The notes: generated from the letters alone by a model not told the origin. A DNA stretch of 64,000 nucleotides from Actinomycetota bacterium (GCA_020161015.1 JAIUOT010000049.1:1-64000); one strand, 5' to 3'; positions 16,773 to 26,471 are shown, counted from the stretch's first letter. Made by a program: numbers and translations.

Positions 16773-16862
16773 CCGAGGGCCAGCCCCCAGCACCGAGGGC
16801 CAGCCTTGTCGCCGAGGGCCAGCACCCCGGTGCTGGCCCTCGGCGACAAGGCTGGCCCTCGG
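16773..16862. repeat. family B repeat cluster B1 (70-bp perfect hairpin)
   Basis: Three rightward CGAGGGCCAGC units and two leftward GCTGGCCCTCG units about 19-20 bp apart. From 16793 to 16862 two 34-bp arms are exact reverse complements around a 2-nt centre. It lies between the convergent RDD and kdpE genes and could act as a bidirectional terminator, though no T-run follows. The rest of 16627-16923 shows nothing else. Confidence 0.85.
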
Positions 16863-16923
16863 AAGTCGCGCGTCCGGGATCCGGACGTCGGGCGGGGCTG
16901 CGCGACCAGAGGGACGCACGCCG

Positions 16924-17604
16924 TCACGGCTCGAAGCGGTACCCCACGCCGGGCTCGGTGATGAAGTGGCGCGGGTGGCTCGGGGAGTCCTCGAGCTTGC
17001 GACGCAGCTGGGCGAAGTAGACCCGCAGGTAGTTGGTCTCCTTCTCGTAGCCGGGTCCCCACACCTCCGCGAGCAGGTGGGCACCGCTGACGAGCGTCCC
17101 GGGACGCCGGACGAGGGCTTCGACCAGGTGCCACTCGGTCGGTGTCAGCCGCACCTCCGCGCCGTGCCGGACGGCGCGCTTGGCCGCGAGGTCGATGGTG
17201 AACGACGGCGTGGTCACGACCGGGCCCACCGCGAGGTCCTGGACGTCCGCGCGGCGCAGCGCCGCCCGCACCCGCGCCACCAGTTCGTCCATGCCGAACG
17301 GCTTGGTGACGTAGTCGTCGGCGCCGGCGTCCAGCGCCTGCACCTTCTGCGCCTGGCTGTCGCGGGCGGACAGCACGATGATCGGGACGGTGGACCAGCC
17401 GCGCAGGCCGGCGATCACCTCGACACCGTCGAGGTCGGGCAGGCCGAGGTCGACGATCACCAGGTCGACCGGGGCGGACGCGGCAGCGCGCAGCGCGGCG
17501 GCCCCCGTCGCGACCGCGTCCACCTCGTAGTGGCGCGCCTTCAGGTTGATGGTGAGCGCGCGGCGCAGGGCCGGCTCGTCCTCAACGATCAGCAGCCGTG
17601 GCAT
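16924..17604 (-). CDS. kdpE: KdpE-like OmpR/PhoB family response regulator
   Basis: 226-aa regulator. The receiver domain has the acidic pocket E8-D9, phosphoacceptor D52 (VIVDLGLPD) and K101 (YVTKPFG). The C-terminal winged helix contains LTPTEWHLVEALVRRPGTLVSGAHLLAEVWGP and ETNYLRVYFAQLRRKLE, which matches KdpE closely. Its start overlaps the kdpD end by 23 nt, so the two are co-translated. No kdpFABC genes are in the window; the co-transcribed target is the KimA-type permease. Confidence 0.93.
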   Translation of the reverse strand: MPRLLIVEDEPALRRALTINLKARHYEVDAVATGAAALRAAASAPVDLVIVDLGLPDLDGVEVIAGLRGWSTVPIIVLSARDSQAQKVQALDAGADDYVTKPFGMDELVARVRAALRRADVQDLAVGPVVTTPSFTIDLAAKRAVRHGAEVRLTPTEWHLVEALVRRPGTLVSGAHLLAEVWGPGYEKETNYLRVYFAQLRRKLEDSPSHPRHFITEPGVGYRFEP

Positions 17605-18991
17605 CGGCCACCTCCAGGGTCACGGTCATGGTCAGCCCCCCACCGGGCGTCCGGGACGGGGTGAGGGTACCGCCCATCGCCTCGGTGAAGCCGCGCGCAA
17701 TCGCCAGGCCGAGGCCGACGCCGGTGGTGCTGCGGTCGCCGAAGTGCTGGAAGGGCGCGAAGATCTCCTCGAACCGCTCCGGCGCCACGCCCGGCCCGTG
17801 GTCGACCACCCGGACGGCGACGTGGGTCCCGGTGTGCTCTGCCGACACCTGCACCTTCTCGCCCTCGGGCAGGTGCCGGTCGGCGTTGGCCACGAGGTTG
17901 GCGAGGACGCGCTCGAGCAGGCCCGCGTCCGCCCTGATCAGCGGAAGGTCCTCGGGGATGGCCAGCTCCACGCGTCCCTCGCCGAGGCGGACGACGCCCG
18001 CCAGCACCTCCAGCAGCGCGGTGGGCCGGGGATGGACGGACAGCGCACCGGCCTGGAGCCGGGTCATGTCGAGGAGGTTGCCGATGATGTCGTTGAGGCG
18101 CCCCGCGTGCTCCTCGATGGTCTCCAGCAGCTCGGACTCGTCGTCCGGGTCGAGCTCGATGTCGGTCTGGCGCAGGGTCGTGGCGGCCGCGGTGATCGCG
18201 GCCAGGGGGTTGCGCAGGTCGTGGCCGACCGCGGCCAGGAGACTCGCCCTCAGCTCGTCGATGCGCCCCAGCTCCTCGGCCCGGCGGGCCTGCTCGGCGA
18301 GCTGGCGGGTGCGCCACAGGCGCCCCGCGGTCAGCGCGAGCGAGGTGAGCAGGCTCCGGTCCTCACCGATCCGCTCCGGGCCGCTGAGCTCCAGCTGCAG
18401 GTTCTCCCCCGCCGGCACAGTGATCAGCGTGTCGTCGGCTCCCGGCGAGCCCGAACCGGCCAGCACCCGGCCGTCCTCCACCAGCCGCACCGCGTGCATG
18501 CCGTAGAGGGCGCGCGCCTCCGACAGGGCCAGCTCCACCGACTCCGGCTCGTGCTCGCGGTTGCCGAGCTCGGCCAGCCACTCGGCCTGGACGAGGGCGC
18601 GCTCGGCGTGGCCGCGCGACCGGGCGCCGATCTCGGTGACGACGCCCACGAGCGCGGCGACCGCGAGGAAGATCACCAGGTCGATGAGCTCGGCGTTGTT
18701 CGCCACGAGGAGCGTGCCGTAGGGGCGGGTGAAGAAGAAGTTCGCCAGCCCGAAGCTGATGGCGGACGCGGCCAGCGCCGGCAGGATGCCGCCCAGGGCG
18801 GACGCCCCCACCGAGGCCAGCACGAACAGCAGCAGGACGGTGTCCAGGCCGAGGTTGTCCCGTACCGGGACCAGGGCGACCGTGAGCGCCGCCGGCCCCA
18901 GGGCGGCCACCCCGAACCCGTAGAGCTGCCGTCGCCGGGACAGGCGGGTGCCCAGGCCGCTGCGCGGCCCGTCCCCCAACTCCTGGCTCAC
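17582..18991 (-). CDS. kdpD: KdpD-like sensor histidine kinase lacking the N-terminal KdpD domain
   Basis: 469-aa membrane kinase. Residues about 25-120 are the DUF4118 four-helix membrane region, followed by a GAF-like linker, HisKA with H257 (AAVGHDLRNPLAAI), and a HATPase with VLANLVANADRHLP, DHGPGVAP and TGVGLGLAIARGF. Full KdpD is nearly 900 aa; the N-terminal KdpD/UspA sensory half is absent and the frame upstream belongs to the permease, so this is a short form rather than a frameshift. The GTG start overlaps the permease stop by 4 nt (GTGA). Confidence 0.92.
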   Translation of the reverse strand: MSQELGDGPRSGLGTRLSRRRQLYGFGVAALGPAALTVALVPVRDNLGLDTVLLLFVLASVGASALGGILPALAASAISFGLANFFFTRPYGTLLVANNAELIDLVIFLAVAALVGVVTEIGARSRGHAERALVQAEWLAELGNREHEPESVELALSEARALYGMHAVRLVEDGRVLAGSGSPGADDTLITVPAGENLQLELSGPERIGEDRSLLTSLALTAGRLWRTRQLAEQARRAEELGRIDELRASLLAAVGHDLRNPLAAITAAATTLRQTDIELDPDDESELLETIEEHAGRLNDIIGNLLDMTRLQAGALSVHPRPTALLEVLAGVVRLGEGRVELAIPEDLPLIRADAGLLERVLANLVANADRHLPEGEKVQVSAEHTGTHVAVRVVDHGPGVAPERFEEIFAPFQHFGDRSTTGVGLGLAIARGFTEAMGGTLTPSRTPGGGLTMTVTLEVADATAADR

Positions 18992-21054
18992 CTCACCGAG
19001 CCTGCCAGACTCCGATCGCCGGCGGCAGGCGGAACCGCGGAAGGAGTGCTCGCCGCGTCCGTGGGACCTCCGGGCGACGGCGGCGGGGGAACGGCCCCGG
19101 CACCGGGCACGGCGGGCGCGTCCGCTGCGGTGCCGGGACGCCCGAGGGCGAACGGCTCGGCCGAGCTCAGCTGGTAGGGGACGCTCGTCACCATCACGCC
19201 CGGCATGTAGAGCAGGCGCGTCTTCAGTCGCAGCGCGCTCTGGTTGTGCAGCACCTGCTCCCACCAGTGCCCCACCACGTATTCGGGGATGAACACCTGC
19301 ACCACGTCCCGTGGGCCGATGTGGATCCGCGACAGGTAGCTCAGGACCGGATCGGTGAGGTCGCGGTAGGCGGAGGACACGATGGTCAGCGGAACGGGGA
19401 TGTCGCGCGCGGCCCAGTCGTCCACCAGCTTCCTGGTGCGAGCGGCGTTGGTGTCGACCCGGAGCGCCGTGATGGTGCTGGGACGGATCGCCCGCGCGAA
19501 GGCGAGCGCCTTCAGGGACGGCTCATTGAGCTGGCTGATCAGCACGACCGCGTGGATCCGGCTGGGCAGGGTGATCCCGGCGGCGCGCGGTGCCAGCTGG
19601 CGCGAGACGCGCGAGTAGTGGCGGTGGATCCGCAGCATCAGGAAGAACAGCAGCGGGATCGCCACCACCACCAGGTAGGCGCCGTGGGTGAACTTGGTGA
19701 GCAGGACGATCACCAGGACGACGGCCGTGGCGATCGCGCCGATCGCGTTCACCAGCATCGAGCCCAGCAGCGTGGCCGACCAGCGGCTCTCGGCGGCGCG
19801 GCGGCGCCAGTAGACGACCATGCCCGCCTGGCTGAGGGTGAAGGAGACGAAGACCCCGAGGATGTACAGCTGGATCAGCCGGGTCACCGAGCCGTTGAAC
19901 GCGACGATCAGGCCGGCCGCGATCGAGGCGAGGATGATGATGCCGTTGCTGAAGACCAGGCGGTCGCCGCGGCGTCCCAGCTGCTTGGGCATGTAGCGGT
20001 CCTCGGCGAGGATCGAGGACAGGATCGGGAAGCCGTTGAACGCGGTGTTCGCCGCCAGCACGAGGATCAGCGTGGTGAAGCCCTGCACGGCGAAGAAGCC
20101 GAGGGAGTTGTTGCCGAAGACGGCGGCGGAGAGCTGGGCGAGCACCGTCCGCTGCTCGTAGCCGGCGGGCACGTTGGTGAGCTCGGAGAGGCTGTCGGCG
20201 ATGTGCAGGTTCGACCACGTGCTCAGCACGGAGATGCCCATCATCATCGCGATGCTCAGCCCGCCCATCATCAGCAGCGTCAGCGCGGCGTTGTGCGCCT
20301 TCGGCTCACGGAAGGTCGGGACGCCGTTGCTCACCGCCTCGACGCCGGTGAGCGAGGTGCAGCCGGACGCGAACGCCCGCAGCAGCAGGATCACCAGCGC
20401 TGCACCGGCCGGGCTGGTGTTGGCGAAGCCGAGCCCCGCGGACTCCGCGACCGGGGTGTGGCCGGTGAACGCGTTCCAGAAGCCGACCCCGAGCATCACG
20501 AAGACGCTCAGGATGAAGCCGTAGGTCGGGATGGCGAACAGGGTTCCCGATTCGCGGACGCCGCGCAGGTTCATCACCGTGAGGACGAGGATGAACACCA
20601 GGCAGAGCAGGACGCTGTGCGGGCGCAGCCCGGGGAACGCGGAGACGAGGTTCTCCACGCCGGAGGCGATCGACACCGCGACGGTCATCACGTAGTCGAC
20701 CATCAGCGCGGCCGCGGCGACGAGCGAGGCGTTGCGTCCGAGGTTCGCGCGGCTGACCGCGTACGCACCGCCGCCGTCGGGGTAGGCGTGGCAGGTCTGC
20801 CGGTAGCTGAGCGTCACCAGCGCCAGCAGGGACACAACCAGCAGCGCGACCCACGGGGTGAACAGCACCATGGTGGCGCCGCCGAGGGCCAGCACCAGGA
20901 CGATCTCCTGGGTGGCGTAGGCGTTGGACGAGATCGGGTCGGAGCAGTAGACGGGCAGGGCGAGCCGCTTGGGCAGCAGGGTCTCGCTGAGCTGGCCGGA
21001 GTGCATCGGATTGCCGACGAGCAGCCGCTTGGGCAGCCGGAAGGACGTGGTCAC
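18988..21054 (-). CDS. kimA: KimA-type potassium uptake permease (APC superfamily)
   Basis: 688-aa permease with about 12 transmembrane helices followed by a roughly 200-aa cytoplasmic domain. The N-terminus KRLLVGNP, the SDPISSNAYATQEI helix-1 motif and YPDGGGAYAVSRANLG match KimA K+/H+ symporters. The tail (HAVVLISQLNEPSLKALAFARAI, then VPLTIVSSAYRDLTDPVLSYL) is the UspA-like regulatory domain of that family, ending in a Pro/Ala-rich stretch. Co-transcribed with kdpD–kdpE. GTG 21054 is preferred; TTG 21066 is in frame. Other APC substrates remain possible. Confidence 0.85.
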   Translation of the reverse strand: MTTSFRLPKRLLVGNPMHSGQLSETLLPKRLALPVYCSDPISSNAYATQEIVLVLALGGATMVLFTPWVALLVVSLLALVTLSYRQTCHAYPDGGGAYAVSRANLGRNASLVAAAALMVDYVMTVAVSIASGVENLVSAFPGLRPHSVLLCLVFILVLTVMNLRGVRESGTLFAIPTYGFILSVFVMLGVGFWNAFTGHTPVAESAGLGFANTSPAGAALVILLLRAFASGCTSLTGVEAVSNGVPTFREPKAHNAALTLLMMGGLSIAMMMGISVLSTWSNLHIADSLSELTNVPAGYEQRTVLAQLSAAVFGNNSLGFFAVQGFTTLILVLAANTAFNGFPILSSILAEDRYMPKQLGRRGDRLVFSNGIIILASIAAGLIVAFNGSVTRLIQLYILGVFVSFTLSQAGMVVYWRRRAAESRWSATLLGSMLVNAIGAIATAVVLVIVLLTKFTHGAYLVVVAIPLLFFLMLRIHRHYSRVSRQLAPRAAGITLPSRIHAVVLISQLNEPSLKALAFARAIRPSTITALRVDTNAARTRKLVDDWAARDIPVPLTIVSSAYRDLTDPVLSYLSRIHIGPRDVVQVFIPEYVVGHWWEQVLHNQSALRLKTRLLYMPGVMVTSVPYQLSSAEPFALGRPGTAADAPAVPGAGAVPPPPSPGGPTDAASTPSAVPPAAGDRSLAGSVR

Positions 21055-21087
21055 CCCTCCAGCCAACGCCGTGCGGGCGGTGCCGGC

Positions 21088-21141
21088 GTGCGTCCTTGAC
21101 GCGTCCTTGGCGCCGGGGCGGTGGACCTTGACGCGTCCTTA
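21088..21141 (-). promoter_or_regulatory. putative KdpE operator: two pairs of 11-bp tandem repeats
   Basis: On the kimA strand, 21109-21088 reads CAAGGACGCGT then CAAGGACGCAC, and 21141-21120 reads TAAGGACGCGT then CAAGGTCCACC. Tandem 11-bp direct repeats are the usual binding geometry of OmpR/PhoB-family regulators. The two sites are 32 bp apart, about three helical turns, and the nearer one ends 34 nt before the GTG. The link to KdpE is inference from geometry and operon content. Confidence 0.5.
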
Positions 21142-21230
21142 GCGGTCGGCCGTCTCTCACCTGCGGCCGTCCGCCTGACCTTCGCCCCCGTCCCCCGCTC
21201 CTCCCCGCACGTCGAGGCCCGCCTCGTTCA

Positions 21231-21320
21231 CCGAGGGCCAGCCTTGTTGCCGAGGGCCAGCACGCCGGTACTGGCCCTCGGCCGTAAGGCTGGCCCTCGA
21301 CGTCCGGGGCTGGCGCTCGG
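21231..21320. repeat. family B repeat cluster B2
   Basis: Two rightward CCGAGGGCCAGC units, then leftward CTGGCCCTCG units and a decayed GCTGGCGCTCG, spaced about 20 bp. Unlike the other clusters it lies between divergent genes (kimA and tdh), where a terminator would make little sense. Confidence 0.8.
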
Positions 21321-21359
21321 GAGGCCGGAATGTCGATAGCGTTGGTGACGGAGGTAGTC

Positions 21360-22397
21360 ATGCGTGCATTGGTGAAGACGGCGCCCGGTCCGGGACTGGA
21401 ACTCGTCGACGTGCCGGAGCCGTCCTGCGGCCCCGACCAGGTGAAGATCCGGGTGATGCGGGCGGGCCTGTGCGGCACCGACCTGCACCTGGAGGGCTGG
21501 GACGACTGGGCCGCGTCCACGGTGGTCGCGCCGCTGGTGATCGGTCACGAGTTCTACGGCGAGGTGGTCGAGGTCGGGGCGGAGGTCACCGGGATCCGCC
21601 CCGGCGACCGGGCGTCCGGCGAGGGCCACATCGTCTGCGGACGCTGCCGCAACTGCCGCGCGGGACGCCGCCACGTGTGCATCCACACCGTCGGGCTGGG
21701 GGTCAACACCAACGGCGCCTTCGCCGACTACGTCGTGCTGCCCGCCTCGAACGTGTGGCTCCAGCCGGAGTCCATCGACCCGGAGCTCGGCGCGATCTTC
21801 GACCCGCTCGGCAACGCCACCCACACCGCCCTCCAGTGGCCGGTGGTCGGCGAGGACGTGCTCGTCACCGGGGCCGGGCCGATCGGGGTGATGGCTGCGG
21901 CGATCGTCCGCCACGCGGGGGCCAAGCACGTGGTGGTCACCGACGTCAGCGACTACCGCCTCGACCTGGCGAAGGTGGCCGGTGCCGACCTCTGCGTCAA
22001 CGTGGCGCGGACGCGGATCGCCGACGCGCAGCGCGAGCTCGCCATGCTGGAGGGCTTCGACATCGGCCTGGAGATGTCGGGCGCGCCGTCCGCGGTCACC
22101 GAGATGCTCGCCAACCTCAACCACGGCGCCAAGGTCGCCATGCTGGGCCTGCCCGAGGACCCCTACCCGATCGACTGGGGCCGGGTGATCACCCACATGA
22201 TCACCATCAAGGGCATCTACGGCCGGGAGATGTACGAGACCTGGTACCTGATGAGCTCGATGCTGGCCACCTCCCCGTCGTTCGCCGACGCCGTCCGCTC
22301 GGTCATCACGCACCGGTTCCCCGCCGCGGACTGGGCGGAGGCGTTCGCGACCGCCCGCAGCGGGGAGTGCGGCAAGGTCATTCTCGACTGGAGCTGA
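21360..22397 (+). CDS. tdh: L-threonine 3-dehydrogenase (zinc, MDR family)
   Basis: Oxidises L-threonine with NAD+ to 2-amino-3-ketobutyrate. The 345-aa medium-chain dehydrogenase has the catalytic Zn motif [20 protein letters not shown], a structural zinc loop [15 protein letters not shown], and an NAD Rossmann motif [20 protein letters not shown] and [16 protein letters not shown] are typical of TDH. ATG 21360 has GGAGG 5 nt upstream; an ATG at 21330 is in frame but has no ribosome site. The next gene, kbl, completes the pathway to glycine and acetyl-CoA. Confidence 0.93.
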   Translation: MRALVKTAPGPGLELVDVPEPSCGPDQVKIRVMRAGLCGTDLHLEGWDDWAASTVVAPLVIGHEFYGEVVEVGAEVTGIRPGDRASGEGHIVCGRCRNCRAGRRHVCIHTVGLGVNTNGAFADYVVLPASNVWLQPESIDPELGAIFDPLGNATHTALQWPVVGEDVLVTGAGPIGVMAAAIVRHAGAKHVVVTDVSDYRLDLAKVAGADLCVNVARTRIADAQRELAMLEGFDIGLEMSGAPSAVTEMLANLNHGAKVAMLGLPEDPYPIDWGRVITHMITIKGIYGREMYETWYLMSSMLATSPSFADAVRSVITHRFPAADWAEAFATARSGECGKVILDWS

Positions 22398-22505
22398 GCA
22401 CGCGTCGCGATCCGGCCGTCGTGGGACGCGCGGCCGCCCGGTGAGCGCGGACGGCACCGCTCGAGTGGCCTGATCGCGCCACGACCCGGGATTAGGCTTC
22501 GGGTC

Positions 22506-23714
<1,209 letters not shown>

Positions 23715-23757
23715 CCTCCGGGTGGTCGCGGACGGTTATCCGGGTGGAGAGGTGATC

Positions 23758-24471
23758 ATGGGTATCGACGAGGTGGACTTCGACCGGCTGGTGGCCGGCG
23801 CCGTCCCGACCGACGACCCCCAGTGGGGGAAGGTCTCGGCCTTCCTCGGTGACCTCGAGGCGAACTGCCCCCCGAGCAACGTGTCCGCCGTCGAGGAACA
23901 TCACCTGGCCGTTGTCGCCCGTGAGGTCCGGCTCGTCGGCACCTCACGGCTTCGGGACCATCGGCAGACAGTGCCGAGCGGGGTCCGGACGAGGTTCCGC
24001 CGTGCGCTCGCCGCCACGGGCGCGGCGGCCTTGTTCGCCCTCACCGCCGGAGCGGGCGTCGCGGCCGCGTTGGGCGTCAACCCGCTCCAGCTCCTTCCCG
24101 ACCTGATCCTCACGCCGGGCACGACGCCCGACGCGCCCGCCTCGACGACCGGTCCCACCGGCCCGTCCACCGCGGATCCCACGGCCAGCGGGCCGGGTAC
24201 CCCCACGCAGCCACCCGCGACGGTTCCCGTCCGGCCTTCGGGCACCCCGACGGCGACCCACGGCGCCACCGGGAACTGCGGCAACGGCAAGGGCGAGGGC
24301 AACGCGTCCTGCACCAACGGCAACTCCGGCAAGGAGAACCCGGGCAAGGACAACACGGCGAAGGCCAACCAGGGGAAGTCGACGTCGAAGCCGACGCCCA
24401 CCCCGAAGGCCACGCCGAGCAACAAGGGCAAGTCCGGCAAGAGCGAGGCGACCCCGACCCCCACCCCATGA
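23758..24471 (+). CDS. single-pass membrane protein, possible anti-sigma partner
   Basis: 237-aa unrecognised protein. Residues 1-80 are a hydrophilic cytoplasmic domain (DFDRLVAGAVPTDDPQWGKV...), residues about 82-105 one transmembrane helix (ALAATGAAALFALTAGAGVAAAL), and the rest a Thr/Pro then Gly/Asn/Lys-rich exported tail (NGKGEGNASCTNGNSGKENPGKDN). The topology and position before an ECF sigma gene suggest an anti-sigma factor, but no zinc (HxxxCxxC) motif is present. ATG 23758 is preceded by GGAGAGG. Confidence 0.6.
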   Translation: MGIDEVDFDRLVAGAVPTDDPQWGKVSAFLGDLEANCPPSNVSAVEEHHLAVVAREVRLVGTSRLRDHRQTVPSGVRTRFRRALAATGAAALFALTAGAGVAAALGVNPLQLLPDLILTPGTTPDAPASTTGPTGPSTADPTASGPGTPTQPPATVPVRPSGTPTATHGATGNCGNGKGEGNASCTNGNSGKENPGKDNTAKANQGKSTSKPTPTPKATPSNKGKSGKSEATPTPTP

Positions 24472-24616
24472 CCCCGCGTCGTGACCGCGCGGCGGGCCAC
24501 CGGTGCGTGGGTGCTTGTGCGCAGGGCTGGACGGTGGGCTCGCGCCGCCCGCGCCCCCACGCCGGTCCGGCGATACCCTGTCGCTGACATGACCCGCGAG
24601 TAGAACGACTCCCGCC

Positions 24617-25180
24617 TTGCCGCTCGGCTCCCGCTTCTCACTGGTCCTCTCCGCCGCTGACGAGGGGGCTGACTGGGCGTGGGCGGAGCTCTACCGCGAC
24701 CTCGCGCCCACCCTGCTCCGGTTCCTGGCCACGCAGGGTGCCGCCGAGCCGGAGGACCTCCTGGCGGAGTGCTTCGTCCACATCGTGCGGAACCTGCACG
24801 GCTTCGAGGGCGGGGAGGCGGCCTTCCGGGCCTGGGCGTTCACCATCGCCCGCAGCCGGCTGGTGGACTCCTGGCGGGCAGGGGGACGCCGTCCCGTGTC
24901 GGCGACCGGCTCGGTGCCGGAGACCCTGGACCGGCTCCACCACCACGAGGCGGCCGACCGCGACATGCTCCAGCGGGCGTCCGTGCTCGAGGTGCTGGAC
25001 GTGCTCACCCCCGACCAGCGCGCCGTCATCGTGCTGCGGGTGCTGGACCAGTTCTCGGTGGAGGAGACCGCCCAGATCATCGGCAAGTCGGCCGGCGCGG
25101 TCAAGGTGCTCCAGAACCGGGCCGTGAAGGCACTGCGCCGGACGCTGGGGAGCGGAGCCGGCCACGACGGTGCCCTGTAG
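24617..25180 (+). CDS. ECF-type RNA polymerase sigma factor
   Basis: 187-aa sigma-70 family factor. Region 2 spans about 20-85 (LLRFLATQGAAEPEDLLAECFVHIVRNL, AFRAWAFTIARSRLVDSWR) and region 4 about 125-180 (LTPDQRAVIVLRVLDQFSVEETAQIIGKSAGAVKVLQNRAVKALRR). The only early start is TTG 24617, without a Shine-Dalgarno. A GATACCCT box is near 24572, and a four-codon ORF (ATG 24589 to TAG) lies between, whose meaning is unclear. It is probably regulated by the preceding membrane protein, though the usual order is sigma first. Confidence 0.85.
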   Translation: MPLGSRFSLVLSAADEGADWAWAELYRDLAPTLLRFLATQGAAEPEDLLAECFVHIVRNLHGFEGGEAAFRAWAFTIARSRLVDSWRAGGRRPVSATGSVPETLDRLHHHEAADRDMLQRASVLEVLDVLTPDQRAVIVLRVLDQFSVEETAQIIGKSAGAVKVLQNRAVKALRRTLGSGAGHDGAL

Positions 25181-25248
25181 CGGGGACGCCCCGCTCCGTC
25201 CGCCGGCGGGCCACTGCGCGGGGACGTCCGAGGGCTGGGCAAGGACAT

Positions 25249-25278
25249 TTGTCGACATTCGGAGCCTGCCCCTACACT
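25249..25278 (+). promoter_or_regulatory. promoter of the terC riboswitch
   Basis: TTGTCG (25249-25254) and TACACT (25273-25278) are separated by 18 nt. A transcript starting about 7 nt later begins exactly where the riboswitch's 5' stem begins. Confidence 0.7.
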
Positions 25279-25282
25279 TCTC

Positions 25283-25376
25283 GCCGAGGGGAGTACTTCC
25301 CAAGTCGTCCGGCGGTCAGTACGGGTTCGTGATCGGCCCCCGCGGATGCGCCTCGACCGAGGCGAAGGAGACCTCA
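25283..25376 (+). ncRNA. yybP-ykoY (Mn2+) riboswitch candidate
   Basis: The 5' segment gccgaggggagtac contains the GGGGAGTA hallmark of the yybP-ykoY family. The 3' segment gaggcgaaggagacctcac corresponds to its closing GA-rich/ACCT strand. It is about 90 nt long and immediately upstream of a TerC/Alx gene, the classic target. TerC proteins handle Mn2+ export or metalation and are induced by Mn2+ through this RNA. The spacing to the gene leaves about 30 nt containing the ribosome site. Confidence 0.72.
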
Positions 25377-25404
25377 CGCTGAAACGCAGTGAGAGAGGCC
25401 TTTC

Positions 25405-26394
25405 ATGACCTACCCCGTGCTCGAGATCGCCATCGGCTCCCCTGAGCTGTGGGCGATCAGCATCGCCGCCGTCCTCGTCCTCTTCGGGCTGGACTTCCTC
25501 ATCACCCGCAAGCCCCACGAGGTCTCCATGAAGGAGGCCCTCGCCTGGTCGGCGTTCTACATCGCGCTCCCGCTCGCCTTCGGCGTGTGGATCTGGCAGG
25601 CGTTCGGCTCCCAGCGCGGACTGGAGTTCTACGCCGGCTACCTGGTGGAGAAGTCGCTGAGCGTCGACAACCTGTTCGTGTTCATGCTGCTGCTGGCGTC
25701 CTTCGCCGTCCCGCGTGAACTCCAGCAGCGGGTGCTGCTGATCGGCGTGGCCGGTGCCCTGGTGCTGCGCGGCGTCTTCATCGCGCTGGGCGCAGCCATG
25801 CTCGCCAACTTCTCGTGGACGTTCCTGCTGTTCGGCGCGATCCTGCTGGCGACGGCCGTCAAGGTTCTGCGGGACACCCTCAACCCCGCCGAGCACGAGA
25901 TCCACCCCAACGACCTGCGGATCGTGAAGCTCGTGCGACGCTTCTGGCCGGTCACCGACGGCTACCGCGGGCGCCGCATGACTGTGGTCGAGGCAGGACG
26001 CCGGGCCATCACCCCGCTCGCCCTCGCCACGCTGGCCATCCTCGCCACCGACGTGGTGTTCGCGGTGGACTCCGTCCCGGCCGTCTACGGCATCACCGGC
26101 GACCCGTACCTGGTGTTCGTCACGAACGCCTTCGCCCTGCTCGGCCTGCGCGCGCTGTACTTCGTCCTCGAGGGCGCGCTCGGCGCGCTGGTTCACCTCG
26201 GGTACGGGCTGGCCGCGATCCTGGCCTTCATCGGCGCGAAGCTCGTCATGCACTGGGCCCACGGCCTGTGGACCTGGGTCCCCGAGGTGGACACCCTGGT
26301 CTCCCTCGGCGTGATCGTCGGGATCCTCGCCATCGTGATCACCACCAGCCTGATCGCGACGTGCAGGGCAGAGCGGGACGCCGTGGATTCCTGA
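25405..26394 (+). CDS. TerC/Alx family integral membrane protein
   Basis: 329-aa membrane protein with about nine helices, probably a Mn2+ exporter or metal-handling protein. Family motifs are intact: FYAGYLVEKSLSVDNLFVF and LATDVVFAVDSVPAVYGITGDPYLVFVTNAFALLGLRALYF, each with the paired acidic residues thought to bind metal. ATG 25405 has GAGAGG upstream. It is preceded by a promoter and a Mn2+-type riboswitch candidate. Older names (tellurium resistance) reflect the family founder, not evidence here. Confidence 0.92.
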   Translation: MTYPVLEIAIGSPELWAISIAAVLVLFGLDFLITRKPHEVSMKEALAWSAFYIALPLAFGVWIWQAFGSQRGLEFYAGYLVEKSLSVDNLFVFMLLLASFAVPRELQQRVLLIGVAGALVLRGVFIALGAAMLANFSWTFLLFGAILLATAVKVLRDTLNPAEHEIHPNDLRIVKLVRRFWPVTDGYRGRRMTVVEAGRRAITPLALATLAILATDVVFAVDSVPAVYGITGDPYLVFVTNAFALLGLRALYFVLEGALGALVHLGYGLAAILAFIGAKLVMHWAHGLWTWVPEVDTLVSLGVIVGILAIVITTSLIATCRAERDAVDS

Positions 26395-26471
26395 CCCGGT
26401 CTCGCCGCGGCGGCGTCCCCGTCCCCCGTCCCGCCCGTCCCGTGTCCCGCCCGTCCCGTTTGCTGCCGATC

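Noticed and set aside
16741-16923. Peptide-like similarity between translated family B clusters
   Set aside because: The repeated phrases arise from translating the DNA repeat in the same phase; no starts or ribosome sites accompany them.
17582-18991. Frameshifted full-length kdpD
   Set aside because: The region upstream is fully occupied by the in-frame kimA 3' end with a clean 4-nt overlap; no KdpD N-terminal sequence is seen in other frames.
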